In this document: positions 18,441 through 27,174 of the stretch, in pieces | How the letters are laid out: every line of letters begins with the position of its first letter | How positions within the stretch are numbered: position 1 is the stretch's first letter | DNA from: Unio delphinus | Lineage: Eukaryota; Mollusca; Bivalvia; Unionida; Unionidae | Assembly (NCBI GenBank): GCA_029339505.1 | Contig: JAQISU010000108.1 | Span: 20,283,501 to 20,347,500, forward strand | Direction: 5' to 3' | DNA: 64,000 bases | Position numbers and translations under genes: made by a program | Notes under the pieces: generated by a model | What the model was told of the DNA's origin: nothing | Seen by the model: the letters and a program-made list of their open reading frames with translations, nothing else | Databases searched by the model: none

Positions 18441-19499
18441 TTAATCACTGTGATACCCACTTTCCACTAACTCGTCAATGAAATCTCGATATGTTTTGAT
18501 ATCCATGATACCGCCGGCAAATAACCGTCTACAGATATCAGCTGCTTCATTAATTATTTCCGGTGAGTTATTTCCAGCTCGTTTCCCTCCGATGAGAACC
18601 TCTAATCGTGATATATCATTGATAACACTACCAGGACATGTCGTGGTAGAGTCAAAGACATCCTTTGGATTTCCAATCGAATATCCTTTTCCGCTTGTTT
18701 CCTCAGTTGTACCAGTTGCGCCCTCACTATCATCAAGTAATTGCCTTTGTCGGCCTCGACTTTTTTTTTCTCGTTCTTGTTGTTTTTGTATACCATAACT
18801 ATCAACTCCTACTTTAAAAGATCTATACTCAATTGTATCCTTTTTCAAATTACCAGTAATCCCCTTATTCGTTTTATACAACCAATTAACCCATTCATCT
18901 CGGCTTATTTTACTGTTTTTATACTCGTCTTTTAAAAAATCCTTTCTAGAATCAAAGCTTTTGGCGGCGAAATCACCAAAAGTCGTATAATCCTGGTGTT
19001 TCTCCAATTGAGGTCGTTTGATTTGTGTTATAGCTTCTTCGGTGAGTTTGTCTATAAAGGGGATACCTTTTGGGGTGACGACATCAACAAGTTGTGGTTC
19101 AGGTGTGGAAACTCTTTGAGTTTCAGGCGCAGAATCATCAATATCAGCTAATCGTTCATACTCGCGCTGAGTTTTTATATCACTGGATAACTGTTGTATC
19201 CCTGCGCGTGTTTGTCCGGTCTCTGCTGCTATCTTTTCAAGCGTATCAAGCAGCGGCGTCTTCTTTACTCGTTCTCGCTCAGGAATATCTCCGTATATCG
19301 CTGCTTCAGTTAATTTTTTCACATCTTTGGTCGCACTTGTTATCGGAGTAAACAATTGTTCACTTGACACAGAAAAGTCAGTCTGCGCTTGTTGTCGTTG
19401 TTGCAGTTTATTCCGTACAGAGTCACGAATTGGTACAAATCTCCTGATTGCATCCAGTCGTTCACGAGCCAATCGGGTTGTTAATGCTTCATTGACCAT
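18441..19499 (-). CDS. Unknown late protein with conserved ends and variable middle, inner provirus
   Basis: The 352-residue protein is unrecognised. The N-terminal 60 residues (VNEALTTRLARERLDAIR) and the last 67 (CPGSV.NDISRLEVL onward) match the outer protein. The middle, about residues 95-285, does not align. A site of the adenain type, LIGGK, lies in the conserved C-terminal part, so it may be a processed virion protein. It is polar and rich in Lys, Glu and Gln, with no membrane segment. Confidence 0.6.
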   Translation of the reverse strand: MVNEALTTRLARERLDAIRRFVPIRDSVRNKLQQRQQAQTDFSVSSEQLFTPITSATKDVKKLTEAAIYGDIPERERVKKTPLLDTLEKIAAETGQTRAGIQQLSSDIKTQREYERLADIDDSAPETQRVSTPEPQLVDVVTPKGIPFIDKLTEEAITQIKRPQLEKHQDYTTFGDFAAKSFDSRKDFLKDEYKNSKISRDEWVNWLYKTNKGITGNLKKDTIEYRSFKVGVDSYGIQKQQEREKKSRGRQRQLLDDSEGATGTTEETSGKGYSIGNPKDVFDSTTTCPGSVINDISRLEVLIGGKRAGNNSPEIINEAADICRRLFAGGIMDIKTYRDFIDELVESGYHSD

Positions 19500-19784
19500 T
19501 ATTTGAAATCAGAAACAATTTTTCAATTGCAAAACAATTTTTCAATCCCGACCTAACACCATCGTGGAAGTGTTTTAACATCTCTATCATCGATGGCGAA
19601 AGTCACATAATTGCTATAAATAAAATATAATACTGTGACTTTCGCCATTCTATTTTTGATCAATCCGAACCAGCCATCAATTTTTTATTCACTGATTTCA
19701 ACAGTTTTAATCAAAAAATGCTAAAAAAAATTAAAATCTCTATGAGGGACGGTCACAATCAAATAATGATAAATGGTTGGTCAA
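19500..19784. other. Intergenic region with dyad element, inner provirus
   Basis: About 285 bp lie between two late genes. At 19595-19607 and 19634-19646 are perfect 13-bp inverted arms GGCGAAAGTCACA / TGTGACTTTCGCC around an AT-rich centre with a TATAAATA-like sequence. The outer copy has a dyad at the same place with different arms. Nearest the gene at 19499 is the shared CAATTGAAAAATTG/TTTCTGATTTCAAATA leader. Confidence 0.6.
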
Positions 19785-20141
19785 TCAAAATTGTTCATTT
19801 TCTTGAATTAACGCCCGTAGGTTTCTAACTTTACAATTAACCTCCTTTTTCAATTCGTATTCGTACCCCAATTCTTTTCGTATTCGTTCTACGATGGTAT
19901 ACAACGGAGCGAACACACTTACGTCACTGGAAAATGCGAGAGAGTCCTTAATAGAATTCTGAATTCTTTTGATGAGCGCATACTTCTTTGGTAGCATATA
20001 TTTATTGTTGTTAACTCCGTATTCTATATCCTGAAAATCAGACATGATTTGATCAGGATTTAACCCATCTGATAGTTCAATATCCCAACCTTTCAATTTT
20101 GAAATCTCGGATAAAATGCTATTCATGTTTTCAGAATTCAT
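19785..20141 (-). CDS. Small conserved protein of unknown function, inner provirus
   Basis: The likely start is the Met of MNSENMNSILSEIS (118 residues); an earlier Met at 20186 lies in sequence that looks like leader. It is helical and charged with no known motif (LPKKYALIKRIQNSIKDSL, PLYTIVERIRKELGYEYE). It is almost identical in the outer copy (30946-31302), so it is under selection or recently copied. Confidence 0.55.
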   Translation of the reverse strand: MNSENMNSILSEISKLKGWDIELSDGLNPDQIMSDFQDIEYGVNNNKYMLPKKYALIKRIQNSIKDSLAFSSDVSVFAPLYTIVERIRKELGYEYELKKEVNCKVRNLRALIQENEQF

Positions 20142-20305
20142 TATTCTATAATAATGATATATTTCTAAATGAAAAATATGACGCATTAGACATAACTAAA
20201 TCGAATTTTCTGTCCGGTCCCTTTTGAAATAGCCGATCGACAAACCCCCTCTGCAACATATCGTACTGAGGGTCTACAAATATTGAAATACTTGCCGGCT
20301 TCATA

Positions 20306-20677
20306 TATTTATTTAAATACTTTTTCTTCGTTAGTTATTGTATTCAAAGATTTCACAGGTCTCGCTTTTTTCGAGTATTTCCCAGTCCCCCCTCGTTTGG
20401 TATTCTCACTATGTGTGATTGCTTGAAGATTTGATAAGGAATTGTTCTTCGGATTAGAATCAATATGATCAATAACAAAACCATCTTTGATCAATCCATG
20501 GAAACATTCATACACGAAACGATGATTGTAATATTTCTTCTTTCCAACAGTAAAGAACAAATACCCCATACCATTATCCCACCCAACTGGGTTCTTCAGT
20601 CTACGGTTTCTTACAACACCATCACTGGATGCTTCATAATTTGTACTCACAGGGTGTTGTCTGAATTCTTGGTTCAT
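20306..20677 (-). pseudogene. HNH endonuclease with NUMOD-like domain, stopped early (inner provirus)
   Basis: The N-terminal part (VRNRRLKNPVGW) and HNH core (VIDHIDSNPKNNSLSNLQAI) are intact, but a TAA at 20309-20311 ends the frame after 122 residues. The following 40 codons, homologous to the outer protein's C-terminal helix-turn-helix, remain open in the same frame down to about 20187. See 30410-30901 for the intact version. Confidence 0.85.
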
Positions 20678-20774
20678 TCGTATACTATACTATTTGTCTA
20701 ATTCAATGACTGATTCATTTGCAGGGATTCATTATACATAAATCTTTCATTTAGAGACTTGTTTTTAATATAGC
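20678..20774. promoter_or_regulatory. Divergent promoter region with remnant of a deleted gene, inner provirus
   Basis: Ninety-seven bases separate the late block (minus) from PolB (plus). Short pieces match the start and end of the outer zinc-finger gene (29951-30397), showing that an internal deletion removed most of it here. ATAC/TATA-like AT-rich stretches are present. No start-site motif is certain. Confidence 0.55.
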
Positions 20775-23700
20775 ATGAAAGAGTTCAAGAGATTGACTTC
20801 GAAAAATGCTGAATTCAATGCTGATAAGGAGTTTAAGAGATTATTGAAAATCAGTCCTAGATTTAATCTCGATAGACCCAAAAAATGTAACAAACGTCCA
20901 AAAGACGGAAACATGAAAGAGTTTAAGAGATTATTAAAAATCAGTCCTAGATTTAATCTCGATAGACCCAAAAAACGTAACAAACGTCCAAAAGACGGAA
21001 ACATGAAAGAGTTTAAGAGATTATTGAAAATCAGTCCTAGATTTAATCTCGATAGACCCAAAAAACGTAACAAACGTCCAAAAGACGGAAACATGAAAGA
21101 GTTTAAGAGATTATTGAAAATCAGTCCTAGATTTAATCTCGATAGACCCAAAAAACGTAACAAAATCAATCCTAGATTTAATCGCGATAAACCAAAAAAA
21201 ACGTCCAAGAGAGATTACCCCTGGAAAGATGCTCAATTCAATCTCGATATAGTTTCTAATACACCAAAGAATACAATTCTTGATAAAGCCATGATTAGTA
21301 AAATCAGAGACTGTTTTAATGAATTCAAGCGTGATGGAGCATCTTATTGTTGGTCAACATTTCGAATTGATGGTGTTGTTGATGCTACCATGACTGATGA
21401 AAAAGCAGCAGTGATAATTTCACGTGTTGGGGAAAAACGTCATTTTTTCCGAATCAAATTCATTATCGAAGTCGATGGCAAATGGATTATTAAGGATAAA
21501 TTTGAACCAATCCTCAAGAATAAAAAAGCTGTCATTGTGAGTAGAGATTCCAAACCAGGGATTCTAACCGGCATTGACAAACCATACTACGAAAGATCTT
21601 ATCCCGTAACAGCAATGGTTTATGGGATATATCCGTTAAATGATAAACCCGATATCGCAAAACTAGCTCCTATGAAATATTCGTCAGGGCTTAATTGTGT
21701 AGCAGAACGAATAATAGAACACTTCACAAATGCATCCCGAGGAAATAAACTAACTGATCTGCGACGTAGGAAAATAACCGAGTGGGAACTGACAGTGAAA
21801 CAGCATGGTGCAAAGATTTCTGATATAGCTAAATTAGAAACATCATTACGATTCCCAATAACTGTTATGACGATAACCGGAGAGGTTTTATACGAACCGA
21901 AATATAACAAAAATGGAGCACCAATACAGATTATTGATCATAACAAACACGCGTGGACACCTGCGGTAACAATATTTCCACGAGAACGAACCGTGAAATA
22001 TATCCCTAAGGAGTTCGTCGGGGATGTTTTCTATGAAGAGAGATTATTCGATGCTATTCATGCGTTGTGTAAAGATGATCCTGTGTCAGTGTGGTTACTT
22101 AGAAGTGATGAAGAATTCGATCAATTTGTAAAACCAAATGGTGAATTATATCGCATTGAAGAATTAGATAACAGAATGAGAAAAATCGCTAGTGATTTTT
22201 CACCGGAGAATTCCCATGAAAAACTACTCACGGATAGTTTTACTATTCCATCAGTGGTAGCTCACTTCGCAAGAGAAAAAAACTCATGGCGTCCAACACG
22301 AAATGATTTTCTCGAGGATGTTAAATTGAGTTGCGTCGAATTTGGTCATGGAGGACTGTGGAATACGAAATACTCATGTGATGGTATGATTTCAATTGAT
22401 ATATCCGCGTGTTATCCCGGAAGTTTTCTCGGGTATGGGGAATGCGCTGAGTACTTCAAACGATTTGGACACCCCACGCATGAAATGACTCGTGTTGCGA
22501 TTAATGGACCATTGCCTGATTTTGATTTAACCGGATTCGCTCGTGTGATATCATTTGAACTCGCTACAGGGTTACATCCGTGTAGTTATGTTTGGCTCGG
22601 TAGACACCTATCTGAAAAGGCCTGGATGCCAATAGTGCTATTGAGATATATGATTGATTGTGGTATGCTAATATCGTTGATTGTTTCCGAGGCTATTATA
22701 TGCTATCGAGCTCAGAAAGAAGTTTGGCTACCACAACCCGATCTAGATAGAATAATCAACGAACTACGAAAACAGTTTCCAGATTTCAATGAAGAAGAAA
22801 TCATAAATTGGTCTAAGAAGTTATTTGAAATTAAAAAAGAACAAGCAAAAGATCTCGGAAGAAGAATAATCGGTAAATTTACCCAGGGTGGACGATACGA
22901 TAACGCAAAATATTCTTCGCGGTTGATCATAGATGTCGCTGAATACGATTTTATTGTAGCGGATTTAATGAAACAGGGAAAACTTGTATCCCGTAAGGAT
23001 GCTTTTCTATCCAATGGTGAGAAATTAGGTACGGTTGTTACCTACTGTGATGGATATAATTCCCAGTACACACACTTAAGAAGTTCAATGTTAGCCTATG
23101 CTTCTATTAATCTATTTTCGATGATAAATAGATTTCCTAATACCGCGGTTAGAGTAGCCACTGATTCGATGTATATACACAATAAGTTCAAATCAGCTGT
23201 AGCTAAATTCACAGATCCCGAAGAAAATTGGGGGCGTTGGCGATTTAAAAAGGAGATGCTACATGAGTATTGTGAATCCGCAGACGTTGCCATGGATGAT
23301 AAATATATTTGTTGTAACCGTATTGAAATTCAATCAGAATTTTCTAATGCACCACCGGTATCTGATCCAATCTGTAGATACAAGACAGTTTATTTAAACG
23401 GCTGTGGTGGGTCAGGAAAGACAACTCGTGCAATTGAATTATATCGTGGTGGTGGAAATACTTGTATTTCTACTAACATGATTGTGCTAACACCGACTCA
23501 TAGACTCGCCAGAGAGATGATACAGCGAGGGGTAAATGCTTGCACTTATCACAGCTTCTTTCGATGGAAAGGTGACAAATGGACTCCTGAGCGTATGGGT
23601 GATAAATTCATTCCTGAAATCTTAATTTGGGATGAAATATGCACAGTGTCATTAGATGTATTAAAAACATTTCTTGAGTGGTTGTTAACCAAAAACACAA

Positions 23701-24680
23701 AAGTCGTCATGTGCGGGGATCAAGGCCAACCACCACCATTTGTCGGTGCATCTCCACATGAATGGCTAAAGGGTTTTGTAGACTACTATGAAGAAATCAC
23801 CACTGATTATAGATCACTTGATGAACGATTACGCGAGTTCAAAGCGCTAATTAGATTACAACCGGATAGAATCCAATGCGAAATAGCGCGTGAAGTGATT
23901 TCAGAAACCCCAGTGAATGATTTCTGGGAAGCGTGGAGACCAAACGATTTGATCATTGCAAGTAGAAAAATAGTCAGGGATACACTTCAGATGAAGTTAT
24001 TTGAATTGCATAAAGAAAAATTTGCAACGCTTCCAGTACCCCTTTGTTATAGGCCATCGGATACACGAAAACAAAACATTGAAGTTGATATTCCAGGACA
24101 GAATGAAAAACAAATTTTGGTATTAAATGATATTGTGCTGGTTGATATCAATGTCGTTGAAGATGCATTGCGTGCTAATAAATCCCCATGGACGCTAGGA
24201 TACGCAGCAACAATACACTCTTCACAGGGATTGACTATATCGGATACAATTGTTTGGATGGTAGATAATCGCATCGAATGGTCGAATTTAGTCTATCTCG
24301 CAGTATCCAGAGTACGAAAAATAAATCAACTTCGAAGAATTGTCCTGACAGAGTCAGGCGATGATGAAATCATTGGTGATCATAATGACACAACAATAAG
24401 TGATATTGATGTTAGCATCATTAATAAAAAACTCTCCGGTTACAAACAACAGGACAAAAAAAAACAACGAGAATTTGATATTGATGCTAAATTAATAATC
24501 ACTTTGAAGAAACAACAGAATAATCACTGCGCGAGTTGCAATTGTATAATGCGTTGGCAGTATTCGGATAAGGATCCTCGCCAATTCACCGTTGACAGAA
24601 AAAATAACAATCTCGGTCATGTCAGAAATAATGTGATGTTGACTTGTCTTGAGTGCAATAGACGCAACGGCGCTAGTTAA
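20775..24680 (+). CDS. PolB-SF1 helicase-HNH fusion replication protein, inner provirus
   Basis: The 1301-residue protein has four domains. Residues 1-150 are four and a half copies of a basic 30-residue repeat (core EFKRLLKISPRFNLD). About 150-860 is a viral family B polymerase with motif A ISIDISACYPGSF (~541), a YTHLRSSMLAYA block (~775) and motif C VATDSMYI (~794). About 870-1190 is a Pif1/RecD-like SF1 helicase: GCGGSGKTT (~875), IWDEICTV, CGDQGQPPP, HSSQGLTI, YLAVSRVR. About 1245-1301 is an HNH domain with paired CxxC motifs (CASC, CLEC). It should replicate the linear genome, probably protein-primed. It overlaps the convergent integrase by 8 bp. Confidence 0.93.
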   Translation: MKEFKRLTSKNAEFNADKEFKRLLKISPRFNLDRPKKCNKRPKDGNMKEFKRLLKISPRFNLDRPKKRNKRPKDGNMKEFKRLLKISPRFNLDRPKKRNKRPKDGNMKEFKRLLKISPRFNLDRPKKRNKINPRFNRDKPKKTSKRDYPWKDAQFNLDIVSNTPKNTILDKAMISKIRDCFNEFKRDGASYCWSTFRIDGVVDATMTDEKAAVIISRVGEKRHFFRIKFIIEVDGKWIIKDKFEPILKNKKAVIVSRDSKPGILTGIDKPYYERSYPVTAMVYGIYPLNDKPDIAKLAPMKYSSGLNCVAERIIEHFTNASRGNKLTDLRRRKITEWELTVKQHGAKISDIAKLETSLRFPITVMTITGEVLYEPKYNKNGAPIQIIDHNKHAWTPAVTIFPRERTVKYIPKEFVGDVFYEERLFDAIHALCKDDPVSVWLLRSDEEFDQFVKPNGELYRIEELDNRMRKIASDFSPENSHEKLLTDSFTIPSVVAHFAREKNSWRPTRNDFLEDVKLSCVEFGHGGLWNTKYSCDGMISIDISACYPGSFLGYGECAEYFKRFGHPTHEMTRVAINGPLPDFDLTGFARVISFELATGLHPCSYVWLGRHLSEKAWMPIVLLRYMIDCGMLISLIVSEAIICYRAQKEVWLPQPDLDRIINELRKQFPDFNEEEIINWSKKLFEIKKEQAKDLGRRIIGKFTQGGRYDNAKYSSRLIIDVAEYDFIVADLMKQGKLVSRKDAFLSNGEKLGTVVTYCDGYNSQYTHLRSSMLAYASINLFSMINRFPNTAVRVATDSMYIHNKFKSAVAKFTDPEENWGRWRFKKEMLHEYCESADVAMDDKYICCNRIEIQSEFSNAPPVSDPICRYKTVYLNGCGGSGKTTRAIELYRGGGNTCISTNMIVLTPTHRLAREMIQRGVNACTYHSFFRWKGDKWTPERMGDKFIPEILIWDEICTVSLDVLKTFLEWLLTKNTKVVMCGDQGQPPPFVGASPHEWLKGFVDYYEEITTDYRSLDERLREFKALIRLQPDRIQCEIAREVISETPVNDFWEAWRPNDLIIASRKIVRDTLQMKLFELHKEKFATLPVPLCYRPSDTRKQNIEVDIPGQNEKQILVLNDIVLVDINVVEDALRANKSPWTLGYAATIHSSQGLTISDTIVWMVDNRIEWSNLVYLAVSRVRKINQLRRIVLTESGDDEIIGDHNDTTISDIDVSIINKKLSGYKQQDKKKQREFDIDAKLIITLKKQQNNHCASCNCIMRWQYSDKDPRQFTVDRKNNNLGHVRNNVMLTCLECNRRNGAS
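20829..21170 (+). repeat. 90-bp tandem repeat inside the PolB gene, inner provirus
   Basis: There are about four in-frame copies encoding a Lys/Arg-rich 30-residue unit (PRFNLDRPKKRNKRPKDGN). The antisense strand is also open across the repeat, which makes a spurious Leu/Phe-rich frame. The outer copy has six units with different spacing. Confidence 0.9.
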
Positions 24681-25635
24681 GACCATGCGGTGGCAATTGA
24701 GTATCCTCGGGAATCACTTGCAGTTGTTGTCGAGTAAATCCTCGCTGAGGGGCAGTTGAATCCAGTTTATAGACTGGAGGTCTACCAGTTGATCGTGTTA
24801 TACTAGATATCTTATGCGTAGTGACGCTCCAAATAGGATCAGTAGCCCTTTTTCTACCCCCTTCAAGCTCTCCTGGTTCGTATAAGTACCTCACAATGAC
24901 ACTACTACCAAGAATTGGTTGGGAAACGCTAGCGTTTCTAGGGAAATCTTTTTGTGGTTGTACGGGTATTGACTTCTTTTTAATCGCGTTGATAGGTTTC
25001 ATGTTGATGGTTCTAGTAATCTCGTTATTCAGTGCAGTAATCACAGATGGTAATCTTTTAACCCATTCACTGGATCGCTTTTCTTGAATGAATTCTTTTG
25101 CGTATTGATATCCAAATAACCGCTCAGCAATTGTCCGATTAAATCGTTCTACAATGGCCTGATCGCGATGTAGCGCAGTATGCCCTCGTCGTATGGTGAC
25201 ATTATGATGTTTCATTGTAGATAACACTGCACCCTGAAATTCCTTGCCAGGATCAACTTGTAACAGATTTGGCCAACGCAGAGGACCTCGTCGATAAATC
25301 CTTTCAAATGCAGAAGCGACTTCAGTGGCTGATTTTGTTTTTAACGGTTCTGCTTCTTTGTATCGACTCGCAACATCAACTACGGTTAACGCATATTTGT
25401 AACCACGATCATGTGGCAGAAATAATATATCAGCCTGATGAACTTCATTAGGAGCGGTCACATCAAAATGCGAGAATTGAATTTGTTTAGGCGGTGGTAG
25501 ATAAATTTGCCATAGTGCCTGTTTGGATAACCAATGAGCCGCAGTGGTTTTTTTCACTTTTGCAGCTCTAGCGAGTTTATTGATTGCAGCGTTACCCCTC
25601 CAGTATCCCCTCGGAGAATAATAAATTGATTCCAT
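24673..25635 (-). CDS. Retroviral-type DDE integrase, inner provirus
   Basis: Starting at MESIYYSPRG (25635), it has the same D-D-E core as the outer enzyme (QADILF, QVDPGKEF, AIVERFNRT) and C-terminal beta domain. It carries a six-residue net insert, RNASVS in context, encoded by the palindrome GAAACGCTAGCGTTTC at 24923-24938, between the core and the C-terminal domain. It appears intact. The gene starts 4 bp after the PLA2 stop. Confidence 0.92.
   Translation of the reverse strand: MESIYYSPRGYWRGNAAINKLARAAKVKKTTAAHWLSKQALWQIYLPPPKQIQFSHFDVTAPNEVHQADILFLPHDRGYKYALTVVDVASRYKEAEPLKTKSATEVASAFERIYRRGPLRWPNLLQVDPGKEFQGAVLSTMKHHNVTIRRGHTALHRDQAIVERFNRTIAERLFGYQYAKEFIQEKRSSEWVKRLPSVITALNNEITRTINMKPINAIKKKSIPVQPQKDFPRNASVSQPILGSSVIVRYLYEPGELEGGRKRATDPIWSVTTHKISSITRSTGRPPVYKLDSTAPQRGFTRQQLQVIPEDTQLPPHGLN
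24923..24938. repeat. Palindrome GAAACGCTAGCGTTTC inside the integrase gene
   Basis: A perfect 16-bp palindrome, present in the inner integrase and absent from the outer one, where the flanking codons join with six fewer residues. It keeps the frame. Confidence 0.9.
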
Positions 25636-25639
25636 ATTA

Positions 25640-26160
25640 TTAATTACCAGCACCTAACATCAATTTACTTTTCATAGCCGATTTTATCAAAAATGAAGAC
25701 AATTTTTCTTTGAAGGATTTATCAGGAATAGCATTTAACGCATGAATTAATTTCACATCTGCTAGATGCCTGTGTTGCAGATTGCTGCTTTTATAAGCAA
25801 CATCATGAAGGTGACAGGCCTTATCAATGGCGTTTATTGGTTCTTCACCGGGGTTGGGTTGATTTTGATTATTGAGTCTGATATCAAGTCTGGTTCCCGG
25901 TCCACAGTAGCTATATCCTGGAAGGTGCTTTTCTCCGGGGTATTTTGCCCATGGGGTTCCAGGGAGTTTTGCTAATTTGGCTGCGATATCACCTCCTCGT
26001 TTTTTTTTAAAGGTTCCTTGGGTTTAGAAACAAATCTAAATTTCTTTGTACCACATTGCACGCATTTACCAGAAAGCGCTGATCGGTTATTTTTAGTTGT
26101 AACCGTCGTCGCATCATTTGTGCTAGTACGCGTTTTACACTTCACACAATATAGATCCAT
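25640..26160 (-). CDS. Zinc-ribbon plus phospholipase A2, apparently joined by -1 frameshift (inner provirus)
   Basis: This is the counterpart of 9620-10137. The zinc-ribbon frame (MDLYCVKCKTRTS, CVQC) stops at 25972, shortly after a nine-A run (minus strand, 26008 to 26000, then C). The PLA2 frame, with YCGPGTRLD and CHLHDVAYKS, is open in the -1 phase to 25640. That both copies keep nine A and the same phase, although the zero frame after the run differs (stop here, open in the outer copy), argues for a working frameshift rather than two independent errors. An inherited error is still possible. Confidence 0.75.
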
Positions 26161-26165
26161 AATTT

Positions 26166-26837
26166 ATGTATAGAAATATGGATATAATTGATTTTTCAGC
26201 GACTAAAACAAGAGAACCAATTAAGCATCATGCAGCGCTACCAAACTCTATCCGGATGATTATAATCGGGCCATCTGGATCCGGTAAAACGCAATTGTTA
26301 CTCAATTTAATAATGAGATGGATGAAGTGGGATAAGTTGTATTTAATTGCCCCTAGCGTAGATGATCAACGATGTTATGAAGTGTTAAAGGATTTTAACG
26401 AGAATGCATCAGAAATTAAGGGTGAGAACGCCATTGATTTTATAACCGATATCGATGAAGCACCGAGTATTGATGATATTGATGGAGATATTAACAATTT
26501 AGTCGTATACGACGATATAATGTTGGATAAACAAAAGAATCCTGCTAGAATATTTTCCCGTGGGCGTCACAAAAACACTGACGTGATATATGTCACTCAA
26601 CGCTACACTCAGGTTCCAAAAGTCATCAGAGATAACTGCAATATTCTTGCTGTATTCAACGGAGTTGATACTCATACTCTTAGAAATATTTGGCAGACAT
26701 GGTGTTCTGATATGGACTTCAATCAATTTCGAGATTTCTTTAGTCATGCTCAGTCGACTCCGCACGGATTCGCAACAATAAATCTACATGATCCTCGGAC
26801 ACGATATCGTATCGGACTAGATCAAATATTCGGTTGA
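26166..26837 (+). CDS. Genome-packaging ATPase (A32/FtsK-like), inner provirus
   Basis: The 223-residue protein is nearly identical to the outer copy: P-loop IGPSGSGKT at residues 34-42, Walker B LVVYDD. It differs at only a few positions (for example LLSV to ILAV near residue 168). Its start codon is 5 bp from that of the divergent zinc-ribbon gene. It ends 16 bp before the terminal repeat. Confidence 0.88.
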   Translation: MYRNMDIIDFSATKTREPIKHHAALPNSIRMIIIGPSGSGKTQLLLNLIMRWMKWDKLYLIAPSVDDQRCYEVLKDFNENASEIKGENAIDFITDIDEAPSIDDIDGDINNLVVYDDIMLDKQKNPARIFSRGRHKNTDVIYVTQRYTQVPKVIRDNCNILAVFNGVDTHTLRNIWQTWCSDMDFNQFRDFFSHAQSTPHGFATINLHDPRTRYRIGLDQIFG

Positions 26838-26853
26838 AATCGTAAAAGAATTA

Positions 26854-27104
26854 TTAACCCTGAACTGAAAACTTTAGCAGCAGAGAGGGTGGATGACAAC
26901 AAGATGCGACCAAAATTAATTAAAAAATCGTTTTCATTTTTTTTTGTTAAAATGATTTCGTAGGGAGATTTCAATCAATTTTTTGTCTGAAAACGTTGTA
27001 GGGTTCACCCCTGAGACATTTTTTTTTGATCGTAGGAAGGCTCGTTTTAGGATTTCAATCAAATTTTGTCTAAAAACGTTGTAGGATTCACCCTCTCTGC
27101 TGCT
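26854..27104 (-). repeat. Right terminal inverted repeat of the inner provirus
   Basis: Inverted partner of 12206-12455. It ends CTCTCTGCTGCT directly at the CGTTG duplication. Confidence 0.93.
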
Positions 27105-27109
27105 CGTTG
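27105..27109. repeat. Target-site duplication (right) of the inner provirus, CGTTG
   Basis: Matches 12201-12205. In the disrupted gene it covers the last two codons of the helicase segment LAREMIQR. Confidence 0.93.
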
Positions 27110-27158
27110 TATCATCTCTCTGGCGAGTCTGTGAGTCGGTGTTAGCACAATCATGTTA

Positions 27159-27174
27159 GAAACGCTAGCGTTTC
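27159..27174. repeat. Palindrome GAAACGCTAGCGTTTC inside the helicase region
   Basis: Same 16-bp sequence as in the inner integrase gene, here in the outer PolB gene and absent from the inner PolB gene. It is read in the same frame, giving NASVS. Confidence 0.9.

Larger units (their letters stand above)
12206..27104. mobile_element. Inner Maverick/Polinton provirus, complete, 14.9 kb
   Basis: The element is bounded by 250-bp inverted repeats and CGTTG duplications and is inserted in the helicase part of the outer provirus PolB gene. It has the full layout with intact PolB-helicase-HNH, integrase, ATPase, protease, fibre-like, membrane and penton-like genes. In-frame stops interrupt its major capsid gene (17016-17018) and HNH gene (20309-20311), and most of the zinc-finger gene between HNH and PolB is gone. 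It is closely related to the outer element but a different lineage: repeat ends and surface proteins differ in blocks. Confidence 0.95.

Noticed and set aside
20765..21208. Long minus-strand Leu/Phe-rich frame opposite the PolB start (also at 29418-29933)
   Set aside because: It is the antisense of the tandem repeat in the PolB gene. Both strands are open only because the repeat unit has no stop on either strand.
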